DNA of 64,000 nt from Dickeya zeae NCPPB 2538 (GTDB taxonomy: Bacteria; Pseudomonadota; Gammaproteobacteria; Enterobacterales; Enterobacteriaceae). The stretch's first letter is position 1, and each line of letters begins with the position of its first letter. The notes beneath the pieces were generated by a model. The model was not told where the DNA came from. It was given only the letters and a program-made list of their open reading frames with translations, and searched no databases. The stretch spans positions 669,090-733,089 of the forward strand of contig NZ_CM001977.1 of NCBI RefSeq assembly GCF_000406165.1. The letters are read 5' to 3'. Both the position numbers and the translations under genes were made by a program. Below, one piece after another: positions 26,723 through 36,533 of this stretch.

Positions 26723-27391
26723 ATGGGACAAGAGGTTGGCATGAAGAAAAATGTGGGGGAACCCGGGTATACGCTGGCGGAAGAAATCGCCAACAGCATT
26801 AGCCATGGAATTGGTTGTGTGTTTGGGATAGTCGGGCTGGTGTTGCTGCTGGTACAGGCAGTGAACAACGGTGCCACGTCTTTGGCCATTACCAGCTACA
26901 GTCTCTATGGCGGTAGCCTTATCTTATTATTTCTTGCATCCACGCTGTATCACGCCATTCCGCATCAACGCGCAAAACGCTGGCTAAAGATATTTGACCA
27001 TTGCGCCATCTATCTGCTGATTGCCGGAACCTATACCCCGTTTCTGTTGGTGGGGCTGGATTCACCGCTGGCACGAGGATTGATGATCGCCATCTGGAGT
27101 CTGGCGCTACTGGGTGTCATTTTCAAACTGGCGTTTGCACACCGTTTCGAAGTGTTGTCACTGATTACGTACCTGGTGATGGGATGGCTATCGCTGATTG
27201 TGGTGTACCAACTGGCGATGAAGCTGTCCATCGGCGGTGTGACGCTGCTGGCGATAGGAGGCGCGATATATACGCTGGGCGTGGTGTTTTATGTCTGCAA
27301 GCGGATTCCGTTCAATCACGCTATCTGGCATGGGTTTGTGTTGGGCGGCAGCGTATGCCATTTTCTGGCCATTTACCTGTATGTGGGGTAA
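26723..27391 (+). CDS. yqfA: TrhA/hemolysin III family membrane protein YqfA
   Basis: A 222-residue PAQR-type inner-membrane protein with seven predicted hydrophobic segments. Conserved polar residues include YSLYGGSLILLFLASTLYHA and FDHCAIYLLIAGTYTPFLL, with a final HAIWHGFVLGGSVCHFLAIY. It matches E. coli YqfA, implicated in membrane energetics and fluidity. Start at 26723 with GAGGTAGGT upstream; an in-frame ATG at 26741 is possible. Its position between gcv and ygfZ is as in E. coli. Confidence 0.92.
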   Translation: MGQEVGMKKNVGEPGYTLAEEIANSISHGIGCVFGIVGLVLLLVQAVNNGATSLAITSYSLYGGSLILLFLASTLYHAIPHQRAKRWLKIFDHCAIYLLIAGTYTPFLLVGLDSPLARGLMIAIWSLALLGVIFKLAFAHRFEVLSLITYLVMGWLSLIVVYQLAMKLSIGGVTLLAIGGAIYTLGVVFYVCKRIPFNHAIWHGFVLGGSVCHFLAIYLYVG

Positions 27392-27420
27392 CGGCGCAGT
27401 GAGTGCGGTGAGTTGATAAT

Positions 27421-27451
27421 CTCAGGGAGCGGTGGCTCCCTGAGGTTTTTT
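27421..27451 (+). terminator. Terminator of yqfA
   Basis: A perfect ten-base stem CTCAGGGAGC / GCTCCCTGAG with loop GGTG, then GTTTTTT. It lies between the convergent yqfA and ygfZ. Confidence 0.92.
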
Positions 27452-27461
27452 ACCACATCGG

Positions 27462-28442
27462 TTATTCTGCGAGAGAATAGGGCAGCGGCTGAATCGCAAG
27501 CTGGCTGCTGCTATCGTCACGAACCCGCAGTACGCTGTCTGCGTCCAGATCGTTATTTAATACTGCCTGAACCCATAGCGTGCCGTCATGCAACTGGCTG
27601 CTCGCCAATACCGTACCGGTGCGCCGCCAGTTATCACCCAGTTTCAGTTCCAGCTCATCACCCACCGCAGGTGTCTGTGCGCCAGAGCCTGCCAGCCAGT
27701 ACAGTGCGCGTTTATTGGCACCGCGGTATTTGGCTCGGGCGACCATTTCCTGACCGGCATAGCATCCTTTGGTGAAGCTAATACCTTGCAGCGCTTGTAA
27801 ATTGGTGGCCTGCGGAATGAACTGCGCACTGTTGGCGCTGTCAATGACGGGGCGGCCCGCTGCTATCTCCAGCGCCAGCCACTGGCGGCTATCATTGAGC
27901 GTGATCTGCGCTTGCAGTGCGTCGATAACCGCAGCGGCACGTTGTGCATCCAGCACCAGTACGAAACGCTCGGCAGGCTGTGACAGGTGCACCAGCGTTG
28001 CGCCGGGGTGGTGTACGACGGCGTTATCGGCATCGGGCAGGGTATCGAACAGCGGGGCCAGATGACTACGGATGTTGTCGCCAGCGGCACCCAGCAATAC
28101 CACGCTATCGTCAGCGGTGAGCGTGGTTTTGGAGAACACCGCGTATTTTTTCAGCTCTGCCAGTTGAGAATCGCGTACACTACGGCGCGCCAGATAAGCC
28201 AGTCCATCGCCATAATGGAATAAGTGTAGCGTGCTCCACATTTTTCCCTTGGCGTCACAGTGAGCGCACAGTACCTGCTCAGCGGCCTGCAACGCATTAA
28301 CGTCAGCCGTGAGCTGCCCCTGAAGGTATTTGACGGTGTCAGGCCCGGTGAGGGTAACCAGCGCCCAGTCGTCCATCGACATCAGGGTGGCGGGGAGTTG
28401 AGCAGAAGAAAACAGCGGTTGTTCGGTAAACGGATGAGCCAT
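27462..28442 (-). CDS. ygfZ: Folate-binding tRNA-modification / Fe-S maintenance protein YgfZ
   Basis: A 326-residue GcvT-like protein that binds folate and supports Fe-S enzymes such as MiaB. The family signature with its conserved cysteine is KGCYAGQEMVARAKYRG, near residue 228. The N-terminal aminomethyltransferase-like fold is recognisable in LTGPDTVKYLQGQLTADV. It is divergent from sdhE, as in E. coli. Confidence 0.95.
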   Translation of the reverse strand: MAHPFTEQPLFSSAQLPATLMSMDDWALVTLTGPDTVKYLQGQLTADVNALQAAEQVLCAHCDAKGKMWSTLHLFHYGDGLAYLARRSVRDSQLAELKKYAVFSKTTLTADDSVVLLGAAGDNIRSHLAPLFDTLPDADNAVVHHPGATLVHLSQPAERFVLVLDAQRAAAVIDALQAQITLNDSRQWLALEIAAGRPVIDSANSAQFIPQATNLQALQGISFTKGCYAGQEMVARAKYRGANKRALYWLAGSGAQTPAVGDELELKLGDNWRRTGTVLASSQLHDGTLWVQAVLNNDLDADSVLRVRDDSSSQLAIQPLPYSLAE

Positions 28443-28745
28443 ATTACAATCCTGCGATGCGTAATGTCAGCGAATCATCCAATGGTAAAAGAGCGACAAC
28501 GGTTTGCAAGCAGTTTAGGCTGTGTTCTGTCATCCGGTCGCTGATTAGCGCGTCTGGTAACATGAATCAGCAAAATGGCGCGAATCGTGCGATACACAAG
28601 GTATCGGTAAAATAGTACAGGCGCTAATACGCGAAAATATGTCAAAGTGTTACTATTGGTTGAAGGGCATCAGGTAGAATAGCATTACACTGGCGGTCGT
28701 TATCGACCCGCACGGATAACCAGACAGAACAGAGAAGTAGGCGAC
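28443..28745. other. Divergent promoter interval ygfZ/sdhE
   Basis: About 300 bases without a credible gene. A -10-like TAGAAT lies at 28675-28680, about 65 bases before sdhE, without a clear -35. No operator or hairpin stands out. Confidence 0.5.
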
Positions 28746-29018
28746 ATGAGCATGGACATCAATAACAAAGCACGTATTCACTGGGCGTGCAGGCGTGGAA
28801 TGCGCGAACTGGACATCTCTATCATGCCGTTTTTCGAGCATGAGTACGATACGCTGAGCGACGACGACAAGCAGCAGTTTATTCGTCTGCTGCAGTGTGA
28901 CGATCCTGACTTGTTTAATTGGTTGATGAACCACGGCGAGCCGGGTGATCCCGGTTTGAAGCGGATGGTTTCCCTTATTCAGACGCGAAATAAAGATCGT
29001 GGCCCAGTGGCAATGTGA
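28746..29018 (+). CDS. sdhE: FAD assembly factor SdhE
   Basis: A 90-residue protein that promotes covalent FAD attachment to succinate dehydrogenase and fumarate reductase. The conserved RGxxE motif appears in RRGMRELDISIMPFFEHEYD. It may instead start at the ATG at 28752 (MDINNKARIHWACRRG), which gives the E. coli length of 88; both starts fit the weak GTAGG site. It overlaps ygfX by 20 bases. Confidence 0.95.
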   Translation: MSMDINNKARIHWACRRGMRELDISIMPFFEHEYDTLSDDDKQQFIRLLQCDDPDLFNWLMNHGEPGDPGLKRMVSLIQTRNKDRGPVAM

Positions 29019-29430
29019 TTTACGCGTATCCTGGCGCATGCAGTTGTTTTCGCTGCTAACGCACGGATTTCTGATGCTGATGATCCTGCTGGCTCCCTGG
29101 CCGGACGGCTACGCGCCGCTGTGGCTCGGGTTAGTGACGCTGGTCGTGTTTGACTTTGTGCGTAGCCAGCGAAGCATCAAATCGCGCCAGGGGGAGATTT
29201 CCCTGCGTGGCGATAACCAACTGCACTGGCAGCAACGTGACTGGCAGATTATCCGGCGACCGTGGTTCATGCGCAACGGCGTATTGTTATCGCTACGTGC
29301 GGTGGATGGTAAAGGGCAACAGCGTTTGTGGCTGGCATCAGACAGTATGGGGAGTGAGGAATGGCGGCTGTTACGTCAACAGCTGCAGCAGCCTGCGCTG
29401 CATGGAACGGAATCTTCCCGCCATCATTAA
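28999..29430 (+). CDS. ygfX: Membrane protein YgfX (CptA family)
   Basis: A 143-residue protein with two adjacent N-terminal membrane segments (about residues 14-50) and a cytosolic C-terminal part. It starts at a GTG inside sdhE and resembles E. coli YgfX throughout (DLRVSWR, PLW, VVFD-VRSQR, RQGEI). YgfX has been described as the toxin partner of SdhE(CptB) acting on FtsZ/MreB, and in Serratia as an SdhE-linked pigment factor; the toxin role is debated. Confidence 0.9.
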   Translation: MAQWQCDLRVSWRMQLFSLLTHGFLMLMILLAPWPDGYAPLWLGLVTLVVFDFVRSQRSIKSRQGEISLRGDNQLHWQQRDWQIIRRPWFMRNGVLLSLRAVDGKGQQRLWLASDSMGSEEWRLLRQQLQQPALHGTESSRHH

Positions 29431-29451
29431 CGGGCGAACGGTATTCGTGCG

Positions 29452-29478
29452 ATTCAGGCGTGCCAGACACGCCTGAAT
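29452..29478. terminator. Symmetric hairpin between ygfX and fldB
   Basis: A perfect 11-base stem ATTCAGGCGTG / CACGCCTGAAT with loop CCAGA sits between the convergent ends of ygfX and fldB. There is no T run on either side, so it is at best a weak two-way terminator or a transcript-stabilising hairpin. Confidence 0.5.
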
Positions 29479-29518
29479 GCTCATCTGGCCTGATGACATC
29501 AAATAACGCGACAGCGTG

Positions 29519-30037
29519 TCAAAGTAACTCTGCCATTTCCAGCAGGATTTGTTCGCACCATTGCTGAAGACGATCATCGCTCATGTCGTACTGATTTACC
29601 TCATCCAGCGCCAGGCCGACGAAATGCTTACCGTCTTCGGTGACGGGTTTGGGGCTGGTGAAATCGTAACCCGCCGTTGGCCAGTAGCCAATGAAGCGCA
29701 CACCTAATGGTTTGAGCTGGTCATGCAACATGCCGAGCGCATCCAAAAACCATTCGCCATACCCTAACTGGTCACCCATACCGTAGAGCGCGACAATTTT
29801 TTCCTTCAGATTCAATGTTGGCAATTGCGCCCAGATGGCTTCCCAGTCTTCCTGTATCTCACCAAAGTCCCAGGTGGGGATGCCAAGGATCAGCATCTCG
29901 TAGTTTTCCATCTCCTGCGGCGCAACGTCTTTCACGTTATGCAGGTCAACCAGTTCCTCACCCAGAATGTCGCGGATTTTCTCTGCTGCCATTTCGGTGT
30001 AGCAGGTGCTGGTGCCGTAAAAAAGTCCTATCTTCAT
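29519..30037 (-). CDS. fldB: Flavodoxin FldB
   Basis: A 172-residue long-chain flavodoxin. The FMN phosphate loop is FYGTSTCYTE, the other flavin loops are GIPTWDFGE and YGMGDQLGYGEWF. It is an acidic low-potential electron carrier in the cytosol. Its place next to xerD-dsbC-recJ on the opposite strand is as in E. coli, where fldB belongs to the SoxRS response. Confidence 0.95.
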   Translation of the reverse strand: MKIGLFYGTSTCYTEMAAEKIRDILGEELVDLHNVKDVAPQEMENYEMLILGIPTWDFGEIQEDWEAIWAQLPTLNLKEKIVALYGMGDQLGYGEWFLDALGMLHDQLKPLGVRFIGYWPTAGYDFTSPKPVTEDGKHFVGLALDEVNQYDMSDDRLQQWCEQILLEMAELL

Positions 30038-30173
30038 AAGCTGTCTGATCGTGATTGCATCAATAAAAGGCGATATTGCTGTGCGCTTAGCCTAACGGAA
30101 TAACCGGGGAGCGTACAGGGTGGGGCGGAAGATGAGAGGACGGTAAGCAAGAAAGCAGGGACGACAACAGAGT

Positions 30174-30208
30174 GAAAACAGGGATGAAAGCAACGCCTTC
30201 ATCCCTGT
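30174..30208 (-). terminator. Terminator of the YhjE-like transporter gene
   Basis: Read on the minus strand, an 11-base stem (ACAGGGATGAA / TTCATCCCTGT, bases 30178-30188 and 30198-30208) is followed by TTTT, immediately after the transporter stop codon. Confidence 0.75.
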
Positions 30209-30213
30209 AAGAC

Positions 30214-31539
30214 TTAACCGAGAGACTGGTGACGGGTTTCTTTTGTCAGCAGCAGTGCAATCAGCGTCAGCGAGGCCATGGCGGCGAGGTAAACACCGAC
30301 ATAGAACAGCCCATAATGGCTGGTCAGCCAGGCGGCGATATACGGCGCTACGGATGCCCCCAGAATCGAGGACACATTGTAGGAAAACGAGGCACCGGTA
30401 TAACGCACTTCAGTGGGGAACAGCTCTGGCAACAGCGCACCCATCGGGCCGAAGGTCAGCCCCATCAGGCTCAGGCCGCAGACCAGAAAGGCCATAATCA
30501 GCATCTGGTTACCAGAGCCCAGCAGCGACGGGAACGCCATCGCGAAGACCAGCATAATGCAGGTTACGGTGATCATGGTCTTGCGACGACCGACGATGTC
30601 AGCCAGATAGCCTGCCACCGGGATCATCAGACCAAAACCAATCACCGCTATCATCAGCATCCATAGGAAGTTATTACGTGGAATGCCAAGCCCGGCCGGT
30701 GCTGGGGTGGTGCCGTAGGTCATGGAGTAGACGGTCATGATGTAAAACAGGGTATACGTTGCCAGCATAATGAAGGTGCCCAAAACGGTGGCTTTCACAT
30801 GCTTGCTCAGCAGGGTACCCAAGGGTACACGTACCTGTTTCCCTTCTTTAGCAACTTTGGCGAACACCGGTGTTTCGTGCAAAGACACCCGCACATACAG
30901 GCCGATAATCACCAGAACTGCTGACGCGATGAACGGCACACGCCATCCCCAACTCATGAACTGCTCGTTAGTGAGCATCCAGGACAGCAGCAGGAAAGTA
31001 CCGTTAGCGAAGAAGAAGCCGATGGGCGCACCCAACTGTGGGAATGAGCCGTACAACGCACGTTTGTGCGCCGGCGCGTTTTCGGTTGCCAGCAGCGCCG
31101 CGCCGCCCCATTCGCCACCGAGGCCCAGCCCCTGACCGAAACGGGCCAGCGCCAGCAGCAGTGGTGCCATAACGCCGATGGTTTCATAGCTCGGCAGCAA
31201 GCCGATTAAGACGGTGGAGATCCCCATGGTCAGCAGCGAGGCGACCAGCGTCACTTTACGCCCGACACGATCACCAAAGTGACCGAATAGCGCAGAACCG
31301 ATAGGCCGGGCAACAAATGCGATGGCGAAGGTCGCCAGCGATTGTAGCGTAGCGGCGGTCGCATCCCCCTGCGGGAAAAAGATGTGCGGAAATATCAGCA
31401 CGGCAGCGGTAGCATAAATGTAAAAATCAAAGAATTCGATGGCGGTACCGATCAACGAGGCGACCACCACCTTATTGCGCGAGTTGACTGGCGCTTCTGG
31501 TGCTTGAGTATCAATAGTGGATGAGATGGAGGCTTGCAT
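30214..31539 (-). CDS. yhjE: MHS-family major facilitator transporter (YhjE-like)
   Basis: A 441-residue, 12-helix metabolite:H+ symporter of the ShiA/ProP/KgtP subgroup. Visible landmarks are SLIGTAIEFFDFYIYATAAV, the loop motif GHFGDRVGRKVTL and LGGEWGGAALLATENAPAHKR. It resembles E. coli YhjE over its whole length; the substrate is unknown, and relatives carry organic acids or osmolytes. I start at the ATG at 31539 (MQASISSTID); the longer reading to 31584 adds 15 basic residues absent from relatives. It is inserted between fldB and xerD, which are adjacent in E. coli. Confidence 0.87.
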   Translation of the reverse strand: MQASISSTIDTQAPEAPVNSRNKVVVASLIGTAIEFFDFYIYATAAVLIFPHIFFPQGDATAATLQSLATFAIAFVARPIGSALFGHFGDRVGRKVTLVASLLTMGISTVLIGLLPSYETIGVMAPLLLALARFGQGLGLGGEWGGAALLATENAPAHKRALYGSFPQLGAPIGFFFANGTFLLLSWMLTNEQFMSWGWRVPFIASAVLVIIGLYVRVSLHETPVFAKVAKEGKQVRVPLGTLLSKHVKATVLGTFIMLATYTLFYIMTVYSMTYGTTPAPAGLGIPRNNFLWMLMIAVIGFGLMIPVAGYLADIVGRRKTMITVTCIMLVFAMAFPSLLGSGNQMLIMAFLVCGLSLMGLTFGPMGALLPELFPTEVRYTGASFSYNVSSILGASVAPYIAAWLTSHYGLFYVGVYLAAMASLTLIALLLTKETRHQSLG

Positions 31540-31802
31540 AATTTTTTTGCTTTTTTGTAACACACGGACGCGCATTCTATGCATAGAAAAAAGTTCTTTT
31601 CAAACCACTGCGGCGGCTGAAGTCAAGCCTTGTGGTAACAGCATTCCGTGATCTGCATCAATAAGAAAATATAATCCCTTTCATGCTTCGTTTTGCCACA
31701 GGATGTGATGAAGTTGAGAATGATTACCGAATTGTACCCCGAACATACTCTGTCAGGCATAATGGCGGGAGAGTATGGTCTGCGGCATGGCAGGAGAGAG
31801 TA

Positions 31803-32702
31803 ATGCAGAAACAGGATCAGGCCTTAATCGAGCAGTTTCTGGATGCCTTGTGGCTGGAGCGCAACCTGGCGGAAAATACGTTGTCGTCCTATCGCAATGA
31901 TCTGTCCTCGCTGGCGGAGTGGCTGGCGCACCATGACCGTCATCTGCTGGAGGCGCAGCCGTCTGATCTGCAGGATTTTCTGGCTGAGCGACTGGAGGGC
32001 GGTTACAAGGCCACCAGTTCAGCGCGTTTGCTGAGCGCAATGCGGCGCTTGTTTCAGTATCTGTACCGGGAAAAGCAACGAGCAGATGACCCGAGTGCGC
32101 CGTTGTCTTCCCCTAAACTGCCGCAGCGATTACCGAAGGATCTCACTGAAGCACAGGTAGAAGCGCTGCTGGCGGCACCGGTTACCGATCAGCCGATCGA
32201 ACTGCGGGATAAGGCGATGCTGGAACTGCTGTACGCGACTGGCCTGCGTGTATCGGAACTGGTGGGGCTGACGATGAGCGATGTCAGTCTGCGCCAGGGG
32301 GTGGTGCGCGTCGTGGGGAAAGGCAACAAGGAGCGACTGGTGCCGCTGGGGGAAGAGGCGGTGTACTGGCTGGAGCAGTATCTGGAGTACAGTCGTCCCT
32401 GGTTGCTAAACGGGCAGACGCTGGATGTGCTGTTTCCGAGTAACCGTGCCCAGCAGATGACGCGCCAGACGTTCTGGCACCGTATCAAGCACTATGCGAC
32501 ACTGGCATCTATTGACAGCAATAAACTTTCTCCGCATGTTTTGCGTCATGCCTTTGCAACCCACCTGCTGAATCACGGTGCGGATTTGCGAGTGGTGCAG
32601 ATGTTGTTGGGCCACAGCGATCTTTCCACCACGCAGATTTATACCCACGTTGCGACGGAGCGGTTGAAACAACTGCATCAACAGCACCATCCCCGGGCGT
32701 GA
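31803..32702 (+). CDS. xerD: Site-specific tyrosine recombinase XerD
   Basis: A 299-residue recombinase that with XerC resolves chromosome dimers at dif. Catalytic residues are visible in TGLRVSEL (Arg), GKGNKERLVP (Lys), LSPHVLRHAFATHLL (His, Arg), LLGHSDLSTTQIYTH (His, nucleophile Tyr). Nearly identical to E. coli XerD. Start chosen at the ATG at 31803 behind GGAGAGAG. First of the xerD-dsbC-recJ-prfB-lysS series. Confidence 0.97.
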   Translation: MQKQDQALIEQFLDALWLERNLAENTLSSYRNDLSSLAEWLAHHDRHLLEAQPSDLQDFLAERLEGGYKATSSARLLSAMRRLFQYLYREKQRADDPSAPLSSPKLPQRLPKDLTEAQVEALLAAPVTDQPIELRDKAMLELLYATGLRVSELVGLTMSDVSLRQGVVRVVGKGNKERLVPLGEEAVYWLEQYLEYSRPWLLNGQTLDVLFPSNRAQQMTRQTFWHRIKHYATLASIDSNKLSPHVLRHAFATHLLNHGADLRVVQMLLGHSDLSTTQIYTHVATERLKQLHQQHHPRA

Positions 32703-32788
32703 TGCCTCTGGGTCGATAGGATGATAATGGCGGTTTCCGCCTATAATGGATAAGCGCGGCGCTTGCGCCCTGAGAACAGGATAACTCC

Positions 32789-33505
32789 ATGAAAAAACGT
32801 GTAATACTCCTTTCGTTGCTGACGCTGGCTTTCGGCAACATGGCACACGCGGATGACGCCGCGATTAAGCAGACGCTGAACCGTTTGGGAATACAGAACG
32901 CAGAAGTGAAAGATTCTCCCATCAGCGGGATGAAAACCCTGCTGACGGAGAATGGCGTGCTTTACATCACCGACGACGGTAAACACCTGTTGCAGGGGCC
33001 ACTGTATGACGTCAGCGGTAAGGATCCGGTAAATGTCACCAATCATATTTTGAATGATCGTCTGAATGCCCTGAAAGACCAGATGATCGTTTATAAGGCA
33101 CCACAGGAGAAACACGTCATCACCGTGTTTACCGATATCACCTGCGGCTACTGCCACAAACTGCATGAGCAGATCAAAGATTACAACGCGCTGGGTATTA
33201 CCGTGCGTTATCTGGCTTTCCCTCGCCAGGGTATGAATTCTCAGGCAGCGAAAGACATGCAATCCATCTGGTGCGTCGCGGATCGCAACAAGGCGTTTGA
33301 TGCGGCCATGAAAGGGGATGATGTCTCGCCGGCGACCTGTAAAACGGATATCGGCGCGCACTACCAACTGGGTGTGCTGTTTGGCGTGCAGGGGACACCG
33401 GCTGTCGTATTGAGTGACGGCACGGTGGTGCCGGGGTATCAGCCGCCTAAAGAAATGATGGCTATGCTGGAAGCGCACAAAGCCTCGCTGAAATCAGGCG
33501 GCTAA
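32789..33505 (+). CDS. dsbC: Thiol:disulfide interchange protein DsbC
   Basis: A 238-residue periplasmic disulfide isomerase. The signal peptide is MKKRVILLSLLTLAFGNMAHA, cut before DDAAIK. An N-terminal dimerisation domain is followed by a thioredoxin domain with the active site CGYC in FTDITCGYCHKLHEQ; the structural disulfide pair is WCVADRN and SPATCK. cis-Pro is in GVQGTPAVV. It corrects wrong disulfides and is kept reduced by DsbD. Confidence 0.97.
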   Translation: MKKRVILLSLLTLAFGNMAHADDAAIKQTLNRLGIQNAEVKDSPISGMKTLLTENGVLYITDDGKHLLQGPLYDVSGKDPVNVTNHILNDRLNALKDQMIVYKAPQEKHVITVFTDITCGYCHKLHEQIKDYNALGITVRYLAFPRQGMNSQAAKDMQSIWCVADRNKAFDAAMKGDDVSPATCKTDIGAHYQLGVLFGVQGTPAVVLSDGTVVPGYQPPKEMMAMLEAHKASLKSGG

Positions 33506-33528
33506 TTGAATCGAGTGGTTAATCAAGC

Positions 33529-35259
33529 GTGAATGTTGTTACCCAACTCCGTCGCCGCCCGGTGACGGAGACGGAGTTACCTGACTCCCTCCCGGCATTA
33601 TTACGTCGTTTATACGCCCAGCGCGGTGTGAGACAGGCGCAGGAACTGGAGCGCAGTCTGCGCGGGCTGCTGGATTATCGTCTGCTGAGCGGTATTGCTC
33701 AGGCCGTCGACGTGTTGTGTCGGGCGCTGGCGGAAGAGCGCCGCATTGTGATTGTCGGTGATTTTGACGCTGACGGTGCCACCAGTACCGCGCTGACGGT
33801 GCTGGCGCTGCGTAGTATGGGAGGACGAGAGGTTCAGTATCTGGTGCCCAACCGCTTCGAAGATGGGTATGGGCTCAGTCCCGAAGTGGTCGCTCAGGCG
33901 GCTGCCAAAGGGGCGGAGTTGATCGTTACCGTTGATAACGGCATTTCGTCCCACGCTGGGGTGGATGATGCGCACCTGCGAGGTATCGAGGTGGTAGTGA
34001 CTGACCACCATTTGCCGGGGGACACCCTGCCAGCGGCAGAGGCGATGGTGAATCCTAATCTGGTGGATTGTGCGTTTCCGTCGAAGGCGTTAGCCGGCGT
34101 GGGCGTGGCGTTCTACCTGATGATGGCGTTGCGGGCTCGCCTGCGTGAGTCTGGCTGGTTTACTGAACGCGGGCTGGCCGAGCCTAATCTGGCGGAATTG
34201 CTGGATTTGGTGGCGTTGGGGACGGTGGCGGATGTGGTACCGCTGGACGCCAATAACCGTATTCTGGTCGCACAGGGACTGAGCCGCATCCGGGCCGGGA
34301 AATGTCGGCCGGGGATCCGCGCCTTGCTGGAAGTCTCTAACCGCGATGCTGCCCAACTGGTCGCCACTGATTTGGGCTTTGCGCTCGGGCCGCGCCTGAA
34401 TGCTGCCGGTCGACTGGACGATATGTCCGTCGGGGTTGAGCTGTTGTTGTGCCATGACATTGTGCAGGCGCGGATGCTGGCCAGCGATCTGGATGCGCTC
34501 AACCAAAGTCGCCGTGAGATTGAAGCGGGGATGCAGGTAGAAGCGTTGCAGTTGTGCGAACAACTGGAGCGTAGCCGTGATACGTTGCCGCTGGGGCTGG
34601 CGATGTACCACCCGGATTGGCATCAGGGCGTGGTGGGCATTCTGGCGTCGCGCATCAAAGAGCGTTTTCACCGCCCGGTGATTGCGTTTGCACCGGCAGG
34701 CGACGGCATTCTGAAAGGCTCCGGGCGCTCTATCGCCGGGTTGCACTTGCGTGACGCGCTGGAGCGACTGGATACCTGTTATCCTGGCCTGATGCTGAAG
34801 TTTGGCGGTCATGCGATGGCGGCAGGGCTGTCACTGGTCGAAGATCGCTTTGACGAGTTTCGCCAGCGTTTTGCCGATCTGGTTGGCGAGTGGCTGGATG
34901 CTTCACAACTGGAAGGCGTGGTGTGGTCAGATGGCGAATTAGCCGTGCCTGAGTTGTCGCTTGGCACCGCCGAGATGTTGCGTGAGGCCGGGCCGTGGGG
35001 GCAGGCTTTTCCTGAGCCACTTTTCGACGGCCGTTTTCGCCTGTTGCAACAGCGGCTGGTTGGTGAACGCCATCTCAAGGTCATGGTGGAGCCTCTGGGT
35101 GGCGGCCCACTGTTGGATGGTATCGTGTTTAACGTGGATACCGTGCTGTGGCCTGACAGCAGCGTGCGTGAAGTCGAACTGGCTTATAAACTGGACGTTA
35201 ACGAATTCCGCGGCAAACGCTCGGTACAACTGCTGATCGAGCACCTGTGGCCACTGTAG
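33529..35259 (+). CDS. recJ: Single-stranded-DNA-specific exonuclease RecJ
   Basis: A 576-residue DHH/DHHA1 5'-3' exonuclease in recombination and mismatch repair. Motif I is VIVGDFDADGATSTA, the name-giving DHH is in VVVTDHHLPG, and the DHHA1 domain has KFGGHAMAAGLSL and LKGSGRSIAGLHLRDAL. The C-terminal OB-like domain follows. Starts at a GTG 23 bases after dsbC, as part of the same transcript. Confidence 0.96.
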   Translation: MNVVTQLRRRPVTETELPDSLPALLRRLYAQRGVRQAQELERSLRGLLDYRLLSGIAQAVDVLCRALAEERRIVIVGDFDADGATSTALTVLALRSMGGREVQYLVPNRFEDGYGLSPEVVAQAAAKGAELIVTVDNGISSHAGVDDAHLRGIEVVVTDHHLPGDTLPAAEAMVNPNLVDCAFPSKALAGVGVAFYLMMALRARLRESGWFTERGLAEPNLAELLDLVALGTVADVVPLDANNRILVAQGLSRIRAGKCRPGIRALLEVSNRDAAQLVATDLGFALGPRLNAAGRLDDMSVGVELLLCHDIVQARMLASDLDALNQSRREIEAGMQVEALQLCEQLERSRDTLPLGLAMYHPDWHQGVVGILASRIKERFHRPVIAFAPAGDGILKGSGRSIAGLHLRDALERLDTCYPGLMLKFGGHAMAAGLSLVEDRFDEFRQRFADLVGEWLDASQLEGVVWSDGELAVPELSLGTAEMLREAGPWGQAFPEPLFDGRFRLLQQRLVGERHLKVMVEPLGGGPLLDGIVFNVDTVLWPDSSVREVELAYKLDVNEFRGKRSVQLLIEHLWPL

Positions 35260-35426
35260 CGTACAGACGCTGAAATCGACGCCGGGTTTTCCCGGCGTTT
35301 TCTTTTCATCCGCCGGGACATCCCGCTAAAATCGGTAAAAAGCTATAAACCACGGCGTGGATCCGCTACAATTCGCGGTTTACATGCATTCTGTCATCGA
35401 CAAACAACTATTAAGATCTTACGACC

Positions 35427-36525
35427 ATGTTTGAAATCAATCCGGTAAAAAACCGCATTCAGGACCTGTCTGACCGGACAGCCGTTCTGAGGGGGTATCT
35501 TTGACTATGACGCCAAGAAAGAGCGTCTGGAAGAGGTAAACGCCGAGCTGGAACAGCCCGACGTTTGGAACGAACCTGAACGCGCGCAGGCGCTGGGGAA
35601 AGAGCGTTCCTCCCTGGAAATGATTGTCGACACCATTGATCAGATGGTTCAGGGGCTGGACGATGTCGCCGGCCTGCTGGAACTGGCGGTGGAAGCTGAC
35701 GACGACGAAACCTTTAACGAAGCCATCGCTGAGCTGGATCTACTGGAAGACAAGCTGGGTCAGCTGGAATTCCGCCGTATGTTCTCCGGCGAGTACGACA
35801 GCGCTGATTGTTACCTCGATTTGCAGGCCGGTTCCGGTGGCACCGAAGCGCAGGATTGGGCCAGCATGCTGCTGCGTATGTATTTGCGCTGGGCGGAAAG
35901 CAAAGGCTTCAAAACCGAAATCATTGAAGAGTCTGAAGGCGAAGTCGCTGGCATCAAGTCTGCCACTATCAAGATTATGGGCGACTATGCGTTTGGCTGG
36001 CTGCGTACCGAAACCGGCGTACACCGTCTGGTGCGTAAGAGTCCGTTTGACTCGGGCGGCCGCCGCCATACGTCGTTCAGTTCCGCTTTCGTGTACCCGG
36101 AAGTCGATGACGATATTGATATCGAGATCAATCCTGCCGACCTGCGTATCGATGTGTATCGTGCTTCTGGTGCGGGTGGTCAGCACGTTAACCGTACTGA
36201 ATCCGCGGTGCGTATTACTCACATCCCGACCAATATCGTGACGCAGTGCCAGAACGATCGCTCTCAGCATAAGAACAAAGATCAGGCGATGAAACAGCTG
36301 AAAGCCAAGCTGTATGAGTTCGAAATGCAGAAGAAGAACGCTGAGAAGCAGGCGTTGGAAGACAATAAGTCCGATATCGGCTGGGGTAGCCAGATTCGTT
36401 CTTATGTACTGGACGATTCCCGCATTAAAGATCTGCGTACTGGGGTAGAAACTCGTAATACCCAGTCGGTGCTGGATGGTGATCTGGACAAGTTTATCGA
36501 AGCAAGTTTAAAAGCGGGGTTATAA
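35427..36525 (+). CDS. prfB: Peptide chain release factor RF2, with programmed +1 frameshift
   Basis: RF2 ends translation at UGA and UAA. The gene starts at 35427 (MFEINPVKNRIQDLSD) and runs 25 codons to an in-frame TGA at 35502-35504; after a +1 shift at CTT TGA C it continues from GAC at 35503 to 36525, giving 365 residues as in E. coli. The upstream AGGGGG pairs with 16S rRNA and stimulates the shift, so RF2 regulates itself. The catalytic GGQ is in ASGAGGQHVNRTES and the stop-recognition SPF in LVRKSPFDSGGR. lysS follows after eight bases. Confidence 0.97.
35490..35505 (+). promoter_or_regulatory. prfB programmed frameshift site
   Basis: AGGGGGTATCTTTGAC: internal Shine-Dalgarno AGGGGG, three-base spacer TAT, slippery CTT, the poor stop TGA followed by C. 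This is the textbook RF2 autoregulatory element. Confidence 0.97.
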
Positions 36526-36533
36526 GGAATCTC

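Noticed and set aside
35620..36525. prfB starting at an internal ATG at 35620
   Set aside because: The true start at 35427 plus the RF2 frameshift signal gives the full 365 residues.
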